Assembly (NCBI RefSeq): GCF_009765905.1
Contig: NZ_LMUO01000015.1
Span: forward strand, 1,150,575 to 1,214,574
Source: Mucilaginibacter sp. L196
GTDB lineage: Bacteria > Bacteroidota > Bacteroidia > Sphingobacteriales > Sphingobacteriaceae
DNA length: 64,000 nucleotides
Direction of reading: 5' to 3'
Of this stretch, positions 42,918-52,337 are shown one piece after another (the first letter of the stretch is position 1; the number at the start of each line of letters is the position of its first letter). Both the position numbers and the translations under genes were made by a program. The notes beneath the pieces are model-generated. The model made no database searches and was not told where the DNA came from. It was given only the letters and a program-made list of their open reading frames with translations.

Positions 42918-43013
42918 TTACACCAGGTAATCAATAACAGCAACAAAACAAATCAAAACAAGTATAATTCCTTGAATTTTTTGTTCAATTGGCATTTTAG
43001 CAATAGTTTTCAT
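42918..43013 (-). CDS. 31-residue single-helix membrane mini-protein
   Basis: The frame encodes MKTIAKMPIEQKIQG followed by IILVLICFVAVIDYLV: a short basic N-terminus and one membrane-spanning helix, ending one residue after Leu. A well-spaced Bacteroidota promoter precedes it (TTG, 19 nt, TATATTTG; about 25 nt before the ATG) and a terminator palindrome closes its other side. No family is recognised; subunits of this size (KdpF or cydX-like) accompany larger membrane complexes, but no partner is adjacent. Confidence 0.55.
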   Translation of the reverse strand: MKTIAKMPIEQKIQGIILVLICFVAVIDYLV

Positions 43014-43037
43014 TTATTATATTTAATTAGGGTATAA

Positions 43038-43067
43038 CAAATATATATTGTAATGAGTATGTTACAA
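43038..43067 (-). promoter_or_regulatory. Promoter of the 31-residue mini-gene
   Basis: On the minus strand, TTG (43067-43065) and TATATTTG (43045-43038) stand 19 nt apart, which fits the Bacteroidota consensus. The rest of 43068-43326 is AT-rich DNA in which I see no gene. Confidence 0.65.
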
Positions 43068-43326
43068 TAGCCAACTGCATTTTTACTAAAATTTAAACAA
43101 AAAGCTTTTTAACTAATATTAAAATTATCGGTGCTGTTATTTTAATATAAAAACGGCAAAAAAAGTGATCTATTTTTAATTTTTCAAGGCTATAAAGCAA
43201 CTATAAAAACAGCTTTAGATAGATTTAAACCAAGATTTTCAGCATTTTATAATATGTTTAAAACATCTGTATTTTTTCAGGGTTGAGATTTAAATTACAC
43301 CATCAGTATCAAAGTGCTCACATCCT

Positions 43327-44694
43327 ATGGAAATATATTCTGTAAACCCAGTCAATGGCGAAAAGATTAAAGCCTATACCGCTCACTCCGACGAACAGAT
43401 CTCGACCAAAATAATGCAAACACATGTTGCATGGTTAAGCTGGAAACTAACCGGATTTGATGAGCGTTCTAAACTGCTTATCAACATGGCCAACATACTT
43501 AAGCAACGCAAACAGGAATTGGCCAAACTAATGGCAATGGAAATGGGTAAACCCCTATTACAAGGAATTAGCGAAGTTGAAAAATGCGCGGCAGTTTGTG
43601 AATATTATGCAGCTAACGCCGCAAGTTACCTTAAAAATCAGTTAGTAAAAACTGAAGCTACCAAAAGCTACATCTGTTTCCAACCTATTGGTGTGATATT
43701 AGCTATTATGCCATGGAATTTCCCGTTTTGGCAGGTGTTTAGATTTTTGGCGCCTGCACTCGCCGCAGGGAATTGTGGTGTGCTTAAACATGCATCAAAT
43801 GTACCGGGCTGCGCATTAGTTATCGAAGAAATTGTGAACCAGGCCGGTTTTCCTTCAAATGTATTTCAAACGTTATTGGCCAGTAGCAAACAGGTTACTA
43901 AGATCATTGAAAACAAACATATTATGGCGGTTACTATAACCGGCAGTACCTCCGCTGGCCAAAAGGTAGCACAAAAGGCAGGATCATTACTTAAAAAAAC
44001 AGTGTTGGAACTTGGTGGTAGTGATGCTTATATTATTTTAGAAGATGCCGATTTGGATAAAGCTGCTGAAATATGTGTTAATAGCCGCATTATTAACAGT
44101 GGGCAAAGTTGCATAGCTGCTAAAAGGTTTATAGTAGTAAAAGCTGTAGCTAAGCAATTTACGGAACTATTTCATCAAAAAATGGCTGCTAAAAAAATGG
44201 GCGAACCGCTAGATGAAGGTGTAGAGATAGGTCCGCAGGCAAGAGTTGATCTGCGTGATGAGTTGCACAAGCAGGTACAAGCATCTATAGCCAAAGGCGC
44301 AAAATGCATATTAGGCGGAGAACTTATGCCGGGAGAAAACGCCTATTACCCCCCAACTATACTTACCCATGTAAAACCAGGGATGCCTGCTTATGATGAA
44401 GAATTGTTTGGCCCGGTTGCCGCCATTATCACAGCAGAAGACGAAGATGATGCCATAGCAATTGCCAACAACAGTGTGTTTGGTTTGGGTGGAGCAGTTT
44501 TTACTGTGGATAAAAAGCGAGGCGAAATAATAGCCGCTACCAAGTTAGAAGCCGGATCGTGCTTTGTAAACTCGATGGTAAAATCAGATCCCAGGTTGCC
44601 TTTTGGTGGTATTAAACAATCGGGTTACGGACGGGAATTAGGCATTTTCGGGATACATGAATTTGTAAATATCAAGACAGTGTATATCCAGTAA
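43327..44694 (+). CDS. NAD(P)-dependent aldehyde dehydrogenase, succinate-semialdehyde type
   Basis: 455 residues. Motifs are PIGVILAIMPWNFPFWQVFRF, TGSTSAGQKVA, the catalytic Glu in LELGGSDAYIIL, the catalytic Cys in NSGQSCIAAKRF and the terminal PFGGIKQSGYGRELG. Overall it is closest in style to succinate-semialdehyde dehydrogenases (GabD/YneI group), where such short N-termini and MPWNFPFWQV occur. No GABA transaminase is near, so the aldehyde is uncertain. It forms a single-gene unit. Confidence 0.85.
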   Translation: MEIYSVNPVNGEKIKAYTAHSDEQISTKIMQTHVAWLSWKLTGFDERSKLLINMANILKQRKQELAKLMAMEMGKPLLQGISEVEKCAAVCEYYAANAASYLKNQLVKTEATKSYICFQPIGVILAIMPWNFPFWQVFRFLAPALAAGNCGVLKHASNVPGCALVIEEIVNQAGFPSNVFQTLLASSKQVTKIIENKHIMAVTITGSTSAGQKVAQKAGSLLKKTVLELGGSDAYIILEDADLDKAAEICVNSRIINSGQSCIAAKRFIVVKAVAKQFTELFHQKMAAKKMGEPLDEGVEIGPQARVDLRDELHKQVQASIAKGAKCILGGELMPGENAYYPPTILTHVKPGMPAYDEELFGPVAAIITAEDEDDAIAIANNSVFGLGGAVFTVDKKRGEIIAATKLEAGSCFVNSMVKSDPRLPFGGIKQSGYGRELGIFGIHEFVNIKTVYIQ

Positions 44695-45052
44695 TGGAAT
44701 TTACAGAGGTCTATCGAAAAAATTATTAAACTAAATGAAAAGTTTAATTAAACATTATAATTATTTGAACAATAATACATATTAATCTATAGTTAAGCGC
44801 AATTTTCAACGATTATGAAATTTGCAATAACGTTCTCGATACAATTATGAATCAATAGAATAGGTTTTCTAGCATATTTAAAAAGCGTCACCACACTTAA
44901 AAGAAATCTATATCATCAACTTTAAAAGCACCGCTTAATAGCTTGATTTTAATCAGGATAAGTTTATCGATCCCCAATACCAACAAATCTTACCCTACCC
45001 TGACCTTTGATATTATCATCATAAATCACAATAATGTATCTTTGCAGCCAAT
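44695..45052. other. 358-bp intergenic region with the mnmA promoter
   Basis: AT-rich and without a credible ORF or RNA gene. At 45037-45045, TATCTTTGC matches the -7 element; the mnmA ATG follows after only 7 nt, so the mRNA may be leaderless. Confidence 0.5.
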
Positions 45053-46141
45053 ATGAGTAAGCACGGCAGGATATTAGTGGCAATGAGCGGCGGAGTTGAT
45101 AGTTCGGTAGCGGCAGTAATGCTGCATGAGCAGGGCTATGAAGTTATTGGCCTGACTATGAAAACCTGGGACTATGCTTCATCCGGAGGAAGTTCTAAAG
45201 AAACTGGTTGTTGCAGTTTGGATAGTATTAATGATGCGCGCGCTTTAGCAGTTGGCTATGGTTTTCCGCATTACATATTAGACATCAGGAGTGAGTTTGG
45301 CGATTTTGTGATTGATAATTTTGTTGACGAATACCTTGCTGGCCGTACCCCTAACCCATGTGTTTTATGTAATACCCACATTAAGTGGGAAGCATTACTT
45401 AAACGTGCCGATAAACTGGATTGCGAGTTCATAGCGACAGGGCATTATGCTAATATTCGGTTACAGGATAGCGGCAGATATGTAATTTCAAAGGGCAAGG
45501 ACGAAAATAAAGACCAGTCTTATGTGCTTTGGGGTGTATCGCAAAAGAATTTAGCGCGTACCCGTTTCCCATTGGGTAGTTTCTCCAAACCTGAAATAAG
45601 GCAAATGGCCTTAGATATGGGCCAGATTGAACTTGCGGGTAAAAGCGAGAGCTATGAGATATGCTTTGTGCCTGATAACGATTACAGATCGTTCCTGCGC
45701 CATAAGGTAGAGAATCTGGAAGAACGTATTGCCGGTGGTAACTTTGTTTTGGCAGATGGCACTATAGTGGGCAAGCACCAGGGTTATCCTTTTTATACCA
45801 TCGGGCAGCGTAAGGGCTTGGGTATTGCTTTGGGGCAACCAATGTTTGTTACCAATATTGATCCGGTTACCAATACCGTTGTGTTAGGTACTGCCGATCA
45901 GCTGGAACGTAAACAAGCCTGGGTTAAAAACCTTAACCTGGTTAAATATGAGAGTATAACCGAACCTTTAGAGGCGGTTACCAAAATACGTTATAAGGAT
46001 GCAGGTACACAAAGCACCATTTTACAAATGGGCGAACACATGAAGGTAGACTTTATGCACAACGTATCAGGCATTGCACCTGGGCAGTCGGCCGTATTTT
46101 ATGAGGGTAATGATTTGCTTGGCGGTGGCTTTTTGATGTAG
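45053..46141 (+). CDS. mnmA: tRNA-specific 2-thiouridylase
   Basis: 362 residues. The PP-loop is VAMSGGVDSSVAAVML. The catalytic cysteines are Cys103 (NPCVLCNT) and Cys204 (ESYEICFVPD), which correspond to Cys102 and Cys199 of E. coli. Other marks are KDQSYVLW, GKHQGYPFYTIGQRKGLG and a C-terminal beta-barrel domain. It makes 2-thiouridine at position 34 of Lys, Glu and Gln tRNAs. Confidence 0.96.
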   Translation: MSKHGRILVAMSGGVDSSVAAVMLHEQGYEVIGLTMKTWDYASSGGSSKETGCCSLDSINDARALAVGYGFPHYILDIRSEFGDFVIDNFVDEYLAGRTPNPCVLCNTHIKWEALLKRADKLDCEFIATGHYANIRLQDSGRYVISKGKDENKDQSYVLWGVSQKNLARTRFPLGSFSKPEIRQMALDMGQIELAGKSESYEICFVPDNDYRSFLRHKVENLEERIAGGNFVLADGTIVGKHQGYPFYTIGQRKGLGIALGQPMFVTNIDPVTNTVVLGTADQLERKQAWVKNLNLVKYESITEPLEAVTKIRYKDAGTQSTILQMGEHMKVDFMHNVSGIAPGQSAVFYEGNDLLGGGFLM

Positions 46142-46169
46142 TGTGTGTACCGCGGTACGAATGAAACAG

Positions 46170-46237
46170 TTGGTACACCTGGTACACTTTTAACCCCAAA
46201 AACACCCTAAAAAGCCTTAAAAAAGCGGTTATTACTT
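46170..46237. repeat. Dispersed intergenic repeat, copy B
   Basis: Gap-free match to 21726-21793 over 68 bp (TTGGTACA..., AAAAAGCCTTAAAAA, GCGGTT...TTACTT). The rest of 46142-46455 is the same kind of A/T-word sequence and has no gene; a GTACCGCGGTAC palindrome sits at its left border. Confidence 0.75.
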
Positions 46238-46455
46238 ACAGATTCAACTGCTTTAAAAGCCAAAAATGCTGAAATAACGACTAAAAAAACGGAAATCATG
46301 CCTAAAAAAGATTAAAAAACAGTCTTTTTAAACGTTTTTCACCCGTCATTTTAACAAAAAACCCGTCAGTTTTACATCATTTCAATACACCATTGCTAAA
46401 AACAAGTTTGCGTTTCGCTTTCTTTATGTTTTATTTGCAGAAAAAAATAGCTTAA

Positions 46456-48801
46456 ATGGCCAAAAATCTACTGATAGTTGAATCACCGGCGAAAGCCAAA
46501 ACCATAGAAGGTTACCTCGGTAAAGACTTCACCGTGAAGTCGAGTTATGGTCACATACGTGATTTGATCAAATCGGAAGATGCCATTGATATCGCCCATA
46601 ATTTCGAACAAAAATACGAAGTACCGGCAGACAAAAAGCAGATAGTTAGCGACTTAAAGAAGTTAGCCAAAGAAGCAGATATGGTGTGGCTAGCATCAGA
46701 CGAGGACCGCGAGGGAGAAGCTATATCATGGCATTTATTTGAAACTTTAGGTTTAAAAGAAGCTACTACCAAGCGTATAGTATTCCACGAGATCACTAAG
46801 CCTGCTATTATGAAGGCTATAGACAATCCTCGTAAAATAGATTACAATTTGGTTAATGCCCAGCAGGCACGCCGTGTTTTAGATCGTTTAGTTGGTTTTG
46901 AGCTATCTCCTGTTTTGTGGAAAAAAGTAAAACCATCACTTTCTGCTGGTCGTGTACAATCGGTTGCTGTTAGATTGATTGTTGACCGTGAACGTGAGGT
47001 AAATAAATTCACTTCAGAAGCCGCTTTTAAAATAGTAGCCATATTTGGCAAAGGAAAAGAAGCTTTTAAAGCCGAATTATCTGAACGCTGGGCTAAACAA
47101 GAAGACGCCGAAAAGTTTTTACAGGATTGTATCAATGCTGACTTTGATGTTAAGTCCCTAGATACACGCCCGGCTAAACGTTCACCAGCGGCACCTTTTA
47201 CAACATCTACTTTACAACAGGAAGCAAGTCGTAAACTAGGTTTTTCAGTTTCGCGTACCATGACTGTAGCGCAAAAACTTTACGAATCAGGGCATATCAC
47301 TTATATGCGTACCGATTCAGTTAACTTATCTGATACTGCATTAAATGCTGCTGCCGATGAGATCACATCTGCCTACGGCGATAAATATTATCAGCACAGA
47401 AAATATAAAACCAAGAGTGCCGGAGCGCAGGAAGCTCACGAAGCTATACGCCCAACCTATTTTAATCACCATACTATTGATGGAGATAATTCTGAAAAAA
47501 GGCTTTATGAACTGATCTGGAAACGTGCAATTGCTTCACAAATGAGCGAAGCTCAGTTTGAGAAAACCACCGCAAAAATCAGTATATCAACACGTAAAGA
47601 GGAATTAGTTGCCAATGGCGAGGTGATGAAGTTTGATGGCTTTCTAAAGGTTTACCTGGAATCAAACGATGAGGAAGAAGAAACTGATACCTTAACAGAT
47701 AGTGAAGATACCATGCTGCCGCCTTTAACAAAAGGCCAACGTTTGGCTTTGCAGGAGTTGACTGCTACTGAACGTTTCTCTCGTCCACCCGCACGTTACA
47801 CTGAGGCAAGTTTGGTTAAGAAGCTGGAAGAATTAGGTATTGGCCGACCATCTACCTACGCCCCTACTATTTCAACCATACAAAACCGTGGTTATGTGGT
47901 TAAAGAGGAACGTGAGGGTAAGCAACGTTCATACCGCGTGCTAACACTTAAAGGGGGAAACATTGTAAAAGAAGAAAAACTCGAAAATACCGGTGCTGAA
48001 AAGAATAAACTTTTCCCTACTGATATTGGTGCTGTTGTGAATGATTTCCTGGTTAATCACTTTGAGGGTATAGTTGATTTTAACTTTACCGCCAGCGTTG
48101 AAAAACAATTTGATGAGATAGCGCAGGGATTAATGGAGTGGACGAAAATGATCCGCACATTCTATGATCCGTTTCATGAGAACGTAGAAAGCACTATAAA
48201 AACAGCTGATAAAGCTACCGGAGAACGTGATTTAGGTTTACACCCGGTAAGTGGTAAGAAAGTATCGGTACGTATAGGTCGTTATGGCCCGTTTGTACAG
48301 GTTGGCGACAATGCAACCGAAGAAGAGCCAGAGAAGCCATTGTACGCGAGTTTGCGCAATGGCCAAAGCATTGAGACCATCTCAATGGAAGATGCCTTAG
48401 AGTTATTTAAACTACCTAAAAAGGTAGGTATATTTGAGGATAAGGACATGACCGTTGCCATTGGTAAATTTGGCCCTTACATCAGGCATAATAGCGTGTT
48501 TGTTTCTTTGCCCAAAGGTATCGACCCGTTAGATGTTACGGAACAAGATGCTATAGAGCTGATATTGGAGAAACGTAAAAAAGACGCCGAAAAACTAATT
48601 AAAGCATTTGATGAAGACCCTACCGTTAAAATATTGAACGGTAGATGGGGCCCATATATAGAATTTGGTAAACAAAACGTTAAAATTCCAAAAGACAAAC
48701 AGCCATTGGATTTAACTTTTGAAGAGTGTAAAGCATTAGCTGCGGCCGATGAAAAAGCTCCTAAAAAGGGTGCTAAAAAGTTTGCCAAAAAGAAAAAATA
48801 A
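46456..48801 (+). CDS. topA: DNA topoisomerase I
   Basis: 781 residues of the type IA topoisomerase. TOPRIM domain at the N-terminus (LLIVESPAKAKTIEGYLG, LASDEDREGEAI), catalytic Tyr283 in ITYMRTDS, and SAGRVQSVAVRLIV. The C-terminal third carries topoisomerase C-terminal repeats (GRYGPFVQVGD, GKFGPYIRHNS, GRWGPYIEFGK) instead of the zinc fingers of E. coli, then a Lys-rich tail, as is usual in Bacteroidota. It relaxes negative supercoils. Confidence 0.97.
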   Translation: MAKNLLIVESPAKAKTIEGYLGKDFTVKSSYGHIRDLIKSEDAIDIAHNFEQKYEVPADKKQIVSDLKKLAKEADMVWLASDEDREGEAISWHLFETLGLKEATTKRIVFHEITKPAIMKAIDNPRKIDYNLVNAQQARRVLDRLVGFELSPVLWKKVKPSLSAGRVQSVAVRLIVDREREVNKFTSEAAFKIVAIFGKGKEAFKAELSERWAKQEDAEKFLQDCINADFDVKSLDTRPAKRSPAAPFTTSTLQQEASRKLGFSVSRTMTVAQKLYESGHITYMRTDSVNLSDTALNAAADEITSAYGDKYYQHRKYKTKSAGAQEAHEAIRPTYFNHHTIDGDNSEKRLYELIWKRAIASQMSEAQFEKTTAKISISTRKEELVANGEVMKFDGFLKVYLESNDEEEETDTLTDSEDTMLPPLTKGQRLALQELTATERFSRPPARYTEASLVKKLEELGIGRPSTYAPTISTIQNRGYVVKEEREGKQRSYRVLTLKGGNIVKEEKLENTGAEKNKLFPTDIGAVVNDFLVNHFEGIVDFNFTASVEKQFDEIAQGLMEWTKMIRTFYDPFHENVESTIKTADKATGERDLGLHPVSGKKVSVRIGRYGPFVQVGDNATEEEPEKPLYASLRNGQSIETISMEDALELFKLPKKVGIFEDKDMTVAIGKFGPYIRHNSVFVSLPKGIDPLDVTEQDAIELILEKRKKDAEKLIKAFDEDPTVKILNGRWGPYIEFGKQNVKIPKDKQPLDLTFEECKALAAADEKAPKKGAKKFAKKKK

Positions 48802-48802
48802 T

Positions 48803-48871
48803 TAGCGATTGAGTGAATGTGTGATTGAGTGAGTATTCGATTACATATTCACTCAATCACTAAATCACTAA
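48803..48871. repeat. Degenerate palindrome built from GATTGAGTGA words
   Basis: The left part carries GATTGAGTGAATG and GATTGAGTGAGTA; the right part carries TATTCACTCAATCAC and TAAATCACTAA, their complements. It begins one base after the topA stop and ends just before the next start codon. Confidence 0.8.
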
Positions 48872-48879
48872 TTCAGTCC

Positions 48880-49284
48880 ATGATTAAAGACCTTCCTGAA
48901 AATAGAGTTGAAGATATAGCTGTAGCTGTGGCGCTTGAAAAAGAAAGCGCCGAAACCAAGCTATGGTATGTGTACTTGATCAACCTAAAAAAAGAAGCTA
49001 TAGAGAATGTATTGATCACATCCAAAGGATATGGTGAGAAGGATGGTGAACCTGTAAAAACCTCTGTTTTACGTCACATGTTTCCTGTTGTGCCAAGCAA
49101 TTCATTTATATTGATTGAACCCATTGATGAGCAAACCTTTGGTTTAAATAATGAATATTGGATAAGCTATTACATCGGCAAAGAGATTTTCGATAAGAAA
49201 TTTATCTTCCTGCCTGAAAGTATTGTAGAAATGCATTTTATCAAGCTGCCGGTTGTGAATAAGCCCGGGGTGATGATTAAGTAG
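48880..49284 (+). CDS. Conserved hypothetical protein downstream of topA
   Basis: 134 residues from the ATG at 48880; a longer frame would read through the palindromic repeat and is rejected. The sequence starts MIKDLPENRVEDIAVAVALE and contains LWYVYLINLKKEAIENVLI, SVLRHMFPVVPSNSFILIEPI and IFLPESIVEMHFIKLPVVNKPGVMI. It looks like an all-beta globular protein, with no signal peptide or membrane helix. It resembles a conserved protein I associate with Sphingobacteriaceae; its function is unknown. Confidence 0.8.
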   Translation: MIKDLPENRVEDIAVAVALEKESAETKLWYVYLINLKKEAIENVLITSKGYGEKDGEPVKTSVLRHMFPVVPSNSFILIEPIDEQTFGLNNEYWISYYIGKEIFDKKFIFLPESIVEMHFIKLPVVNKPGVMIK

Positions 49285-49318
49285 TAATTTCTATTTTTTG
49301 CTTATATTTATTTCCAAT

Positions 49319-49407
49319 TGTCATTTCGACTGGAAGGAGAAATCTTCTTCGTCATGCATTCACGCCCTGCTTATTGCAGAAGATTTCTCCCTCCGGTCGA
49401 AATGACA
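49319..49407. repeat. Intergenic inverted repeat (GTCATTTCGA type)
   Basis: The left arm from 49319 (TTGTCATTTCGACTGGAAGG, continuing AGAAATCTTCT) pairs with 49378-49407 (AGAAGATTTCTCCCTCCGG, ending TCGAAATGAC) with few mismatches; the spacer is about 28 nt. It has the same GTCATT...AATGAC ends as the repeat at 35075. Confidence 0.85.
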
Positions 49408-49426
49408 AGGTTAACTATTTTACCTC

Positions 49427-50134
49427 ATGCTCGAACAATACGACCTGCATAACCTAATGGTACTTGATATTGAAACCGTGCCGCAATATAGTAGCCACGA
49501 TCAGGTGCCTGAGCATTTCCAGAAGCTATGGGATCGCAAAACACAATCTCAACGTAAAGAAGAAACTGCTGAAAACTTTTATGAGCGTGCGGGTATCTGG
49601 GCCGAATTTGGTAAGATCATTTGTATATCCGTAGGGATATTCACCAATGGAAAAAGAACCGGGTTGCGTGTGAAATCTTTTGCATCACATGATGAAAAAG
49701 AATTATTGGAAAGCTTTTCGGCTATGTTAGCGTCTCAACCATCCAACCTGATATTATGTGCCCACAACGGTAAAGAATTTGATTTTCCGTATATCTGCCG
49801 CCGTATGCTGATTAATGGCATGCGAATGCCGGTTCAATTGGAAATAGCAGGTAAAAAGCCTTGGGAGATCAATCATCTTGACACCATGGAACTATGGAAA
49901 TTCGGCGATTATAAAAACTTTACATCCTTAAACTTACTTACCGCAATATTTAACATCCCTACCCCGAAGGATGATATTGATGGCAGCCAGGTTGGTAATG
50001 TATACTGGAATGAAAACGACCTGCCACGAATTTGCACTTATTGCCAAAAGGATGTGGTGGCCACCGCGCAATTACTCAGGCGCTATCGTGGCGAGGAATT
50101 GATAACAGACGATTGCATAACCATTGTTAGCTAA
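49427..50134 (+). CDS. PolB-like 3'-5' exonuclease
   Basis: 235 residues of the predicted 3'-5' exonuclease group related to the PolB proofreading domain (DNA_pol_B_exo2). The DEDD-type acidic residues are visible in MVLDIETVPQY (Asp, Glu), CAHNGKEFDFPYICRRM (Asp), and YCQKDVVATAQLL (Asp). It is soluble and probably acts on DNA in repair; the exact role is unknown. Its stop overlaps the start of the ABC gene by one base. Confidence 0.88.
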   Translation: MLEQYDLHNLMVLDIETVPQYSSHDQVPEHFQKLWDRKTQSQRKEETAENFYERAGIWAEFGKIICISVGIFTNGKRTGLRVKSFASHDEKELLESFSAMLASQPSNLILCAHNGKEFDFPYICRRMLINGMRMPVQLEIAGKKPWEINHLDTMELWKFGDYKNFTSLNLLTAIFNIPTPKDDIDGSQVGNVYWNENDLPRICTYCQKDVVATAQLLRRYRGEELITDDCITIVS

Positions 50135-51843
50135 TGATGTTGCAGGTAAACCGGTTGGATGTTCAGTTTAAAACACAAAACGGTTTGTTTCATGCAGTTA
50201 AAGGCATTTCTTTCAATCTTAATAAAGGCGAAACCATTGGTATTGTTGGAGAATCAGGCTCTGGCAAATCAGTTACTTCATTAGCGTTAATGCGATTACT
50301 TAATGCCGATCAAACACAGATAGGCGGACAGGTGATTTTAGATGAGACCGATCTTTTTCATTTAGCAGAAAAAGATATGCAAGCCGTTAGAGGCAATCGC
50401 ATGGCAATGATATTTCAAGAACCAATGAGTTCTTTAAATCCGGTATTAACCTGTGGCTACCAGGTTACAGAATCCATACGCCTGCATTTAAAGTTCAATA
50501 AGGCTGATGCTAAGAAAAGAGCTATTGAGTTGTTTAATGAAGTGCAATTACCTCGACCAGAAGCTATTTTCTATAGCTATCCCCACCAATTGTCCGGTGG
50601 CCAAAAGCAACGGGTAATGATTGCCATGGCACTAGCCTGTGACCCCGAAATACTGATAGCAGACGAGCCCACTACCGCCCTCGACGTAACTGTACAAAAA
50701 ACTATTATTGAATTATTGCGGCGCTTAAAAGCGGAACGCAAGATGAGCCTTATTTTCATATCACATGATTTAGGTGTTGTAAGTGAAATAGCCGACCATG
50801 TGTTGGTTATGCACAAAGGCGAGATTGTTGAGGAGGGTTCTGTAAAAAGTTTGTTTAATAATCCCCAGCATCCATATACTAAAGGTTTGTTAGCATGCCG
50901 CCCCTCACCTGCTTATCATCTAAAGCAATTACCGGTTGTTAGTGATTTTGTTAATGCTGACGGTACAGGAAAAAACTTCAGCATTGATAGCATCCGTGAA
51001 CAATATAAATACCCACAAAGCGAACTTGATGCACGCAAAAAACAACTTTATAGTCAATCACCAATTCTAACTATCAGCAAACTCACCAAAGAATACCAAA
51101 TCGGTTCCGGCTTATTTAACCAATCAAAAGGTGTGATAAAAGCTGTTAACGATGTAAGTTTTGACGTTTATCCGGGTGAAACTTTGGGCTTGGTTGGAGA
51201 ATCTGGTTGCGGGAAAACTACTTTGGGCCGAAGTATATTGCGTTTAATAGAACCGACCCTGGGTAGTATAAAATTTGAGGACATTGATATACTCTCGCTT
51301 GGCAAAAAAGGCATGCGAAACATGAGGCGCCACATGCAAATCATTTTCCAGGATCCATATTCTTCGCTTAATCCCCGCCTGACTATCGGGAATGCCATTA
51401 TGGAGCCGCTTCAGGTTCATGGATTTTATAGTAATGATAAGCAGCGCAAGCAAAAAGTAATGGAACTGCTTGAGCGTGTTAATTTAATGCCTGAGCATTT
51501 TAACCGGTATCCACATGAATTTTCGGGTGGACAAAGGCAACGTATCGTAATAGCAAGAGCGCTTGCCTTGCAGCCTAAATTTATTATTTGCGACGAATCG
51601 GTTTCAGCACTTGACGTATCGGTACAGGCGCAAGTGCTTAATTTACTGAGAGAACTACAGCAACAACTAAACTTAACCTACATCTTTATTTCTCATGATC
51701 TGGCTGTTATAAAACATATAGCAGACCGTATTATGGTGATGAATAAAGGCGAAATAGTAGAAACAGGTTACCCTGATGAAATATTTAAATATCCGAAAGA
51801 AGATTACACTAAAAAACTACTTGCGTCAATCCCCGGCCTTTAA
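50134..51843 (+). CDS. Duplicated oligopeptide-type ABC ATPase
   Basis: 569 residues with two complete ABC domains, DppD-like (about 1-260) then DppF-like (about 305-565). Walker A is GESGSGKSV and GESGCGKTT, the signatures are LSGGQKQRVMIAMAL and FSGGQRQRIVIARAL, and Walker B is LIADEPTTALDVTV and IICDESVSALDVSV. The layout equals YejF or GsiA. It powers peptide or related uptake; its permeases and binding protein are not here, so it is separated from its partners. Confidence 0.92.
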   Translation: MMLQVNRLDVQFKTQNGLFHAVKGISFNLNKGETIGIVGESGSGKSVTSLALMRLLNADQTQIGGQVILDETDLFHLAEKDMQAVRGNRMAMIFQEPMSSLNPVLTCGYQVTESIRLHLKFNKADAKKRAIELFNEVQLPRPEAIFYSYPHQLSGGQKQRVMIAMALACDPEILIADEPTTALDVTVQKTIIELLRRLKAERKMSLIFISHDLGVVSEIADHVLVMHKGEIVEEGSVKSLFNNPQHPYTKGLLACRPSPAYHLKQLPVVSDFVNADGTGKNFSIDSIREQYKYPQSELDARKKQLYSQSPILTISKLTKEYQIGSGLFNQSKGVIKAVNDVSFDVYPGETLGLVGESGCGKTTLGRSILRLIEPTLGSIKFEDIDILSLGKKGMRNMRRHMQIIFQDPYSSLNPRLTIGNAIMEPLQVHGFYSNDKQRKQKVMELLERVNLMPEHFNRYPHEFSGGQRQRIVIARALALQPKFIICDESVSALDVSVQAQVLNLLRELQQQLNLTYIFISHDLAVIKHIADRIMVMNKGEIVETGYPDEIFKYPKEDYTKKLLASIPGL

Positions 51844-51873
51844 CTTGATTACAATTTTTAGTTAATTTGAAAT

Positions 51874-52335
51874 ATGCAAACAAATCAAATCGTCCTAAAA
51901 AGAACAAGCAATACTGAGCCCGATTTTAAGAAACTGATAAGTAAGTTAGATAAGTATTTATCTATTGTTAATGGCGATGACGATGCATTTTATGCGCCCA
52001 ATAATATTTTAGATCCACTACACACCGCAGTCATCGCCTATTACAATGATAAGCCGGTTGGTTGCGGATGCTTTAAGAAATTTGATGAACAATCGGTTGA
52101 AATCAAAAGAATGTATGTTGAGCCCGAATTACGGGGCCTTGGAATTGCATCGACAGTTTTAAATGAACTCGAAAAATGGGCAAAAGAAAGCAGATTTGAA
52201 TACACTGTATTGGAAACAGGATTAAAGCTTGATGATGCTAACGCATTATACCGTAAACAAGGTTATGAGATAATAGAAAACTACGGGCAATACGCGGGGA
52301 TAAAAAGCAGCGTGTGTATGAAAAAGGCTTTATAA
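51874..52335 (+). CDS. GNAT-family N-acetyltransferase
   Basis: 153 residues. The acetyl-CoA-binding motif is VEIKRMYVEPELRGLGIASTVLNELEKWA (R-x2-G-x-G/A pattern), followed by YTVLETGLKLDDANALYRKQGYE and a terminal NYGQYAGIKSSVCMKK. The C-terminal pattern is common in Bacteroidota GNAT proteins. The substrate is unknown. A separate unit after the ABC gene, convergent with the sigma/anti-sigma operon. Confidence 0.88.
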   Translation: MQTNQIVLKRTSNTEPDFKKLISKLDKYLSIVNGDDDAFYAPNNILDPLHTAVIAYYNDKPVGCGCFKKFDEQSVEIKRMYVEPELRGLGIASTVLNELEKWAKESRFEYTVLETGLKLDDANALYRKQGYEIIENYGQYAGIKSSVCMKKAL

Positions 52336-52337
52336 TA

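Noticed and set aside
44695..45052. Search for a tRNA or small RNA gene in the long gap before mnmA
   Set aside because: No cloverleaf, hairpin with T run or conserved motif was seen by eye.
46146..46159. GTACCGCGGTAC palindrome as an operator
   Set aside because: Only 12 bp, single copy, and at the border of the dispersed repeat, so more likely part of that element.
48829..48879. 17-codon extension of the gene after topA
   Set aside because: These codons are translated palindromic repeat sequence; the ATG at 48880 gives a normal N-terminus.
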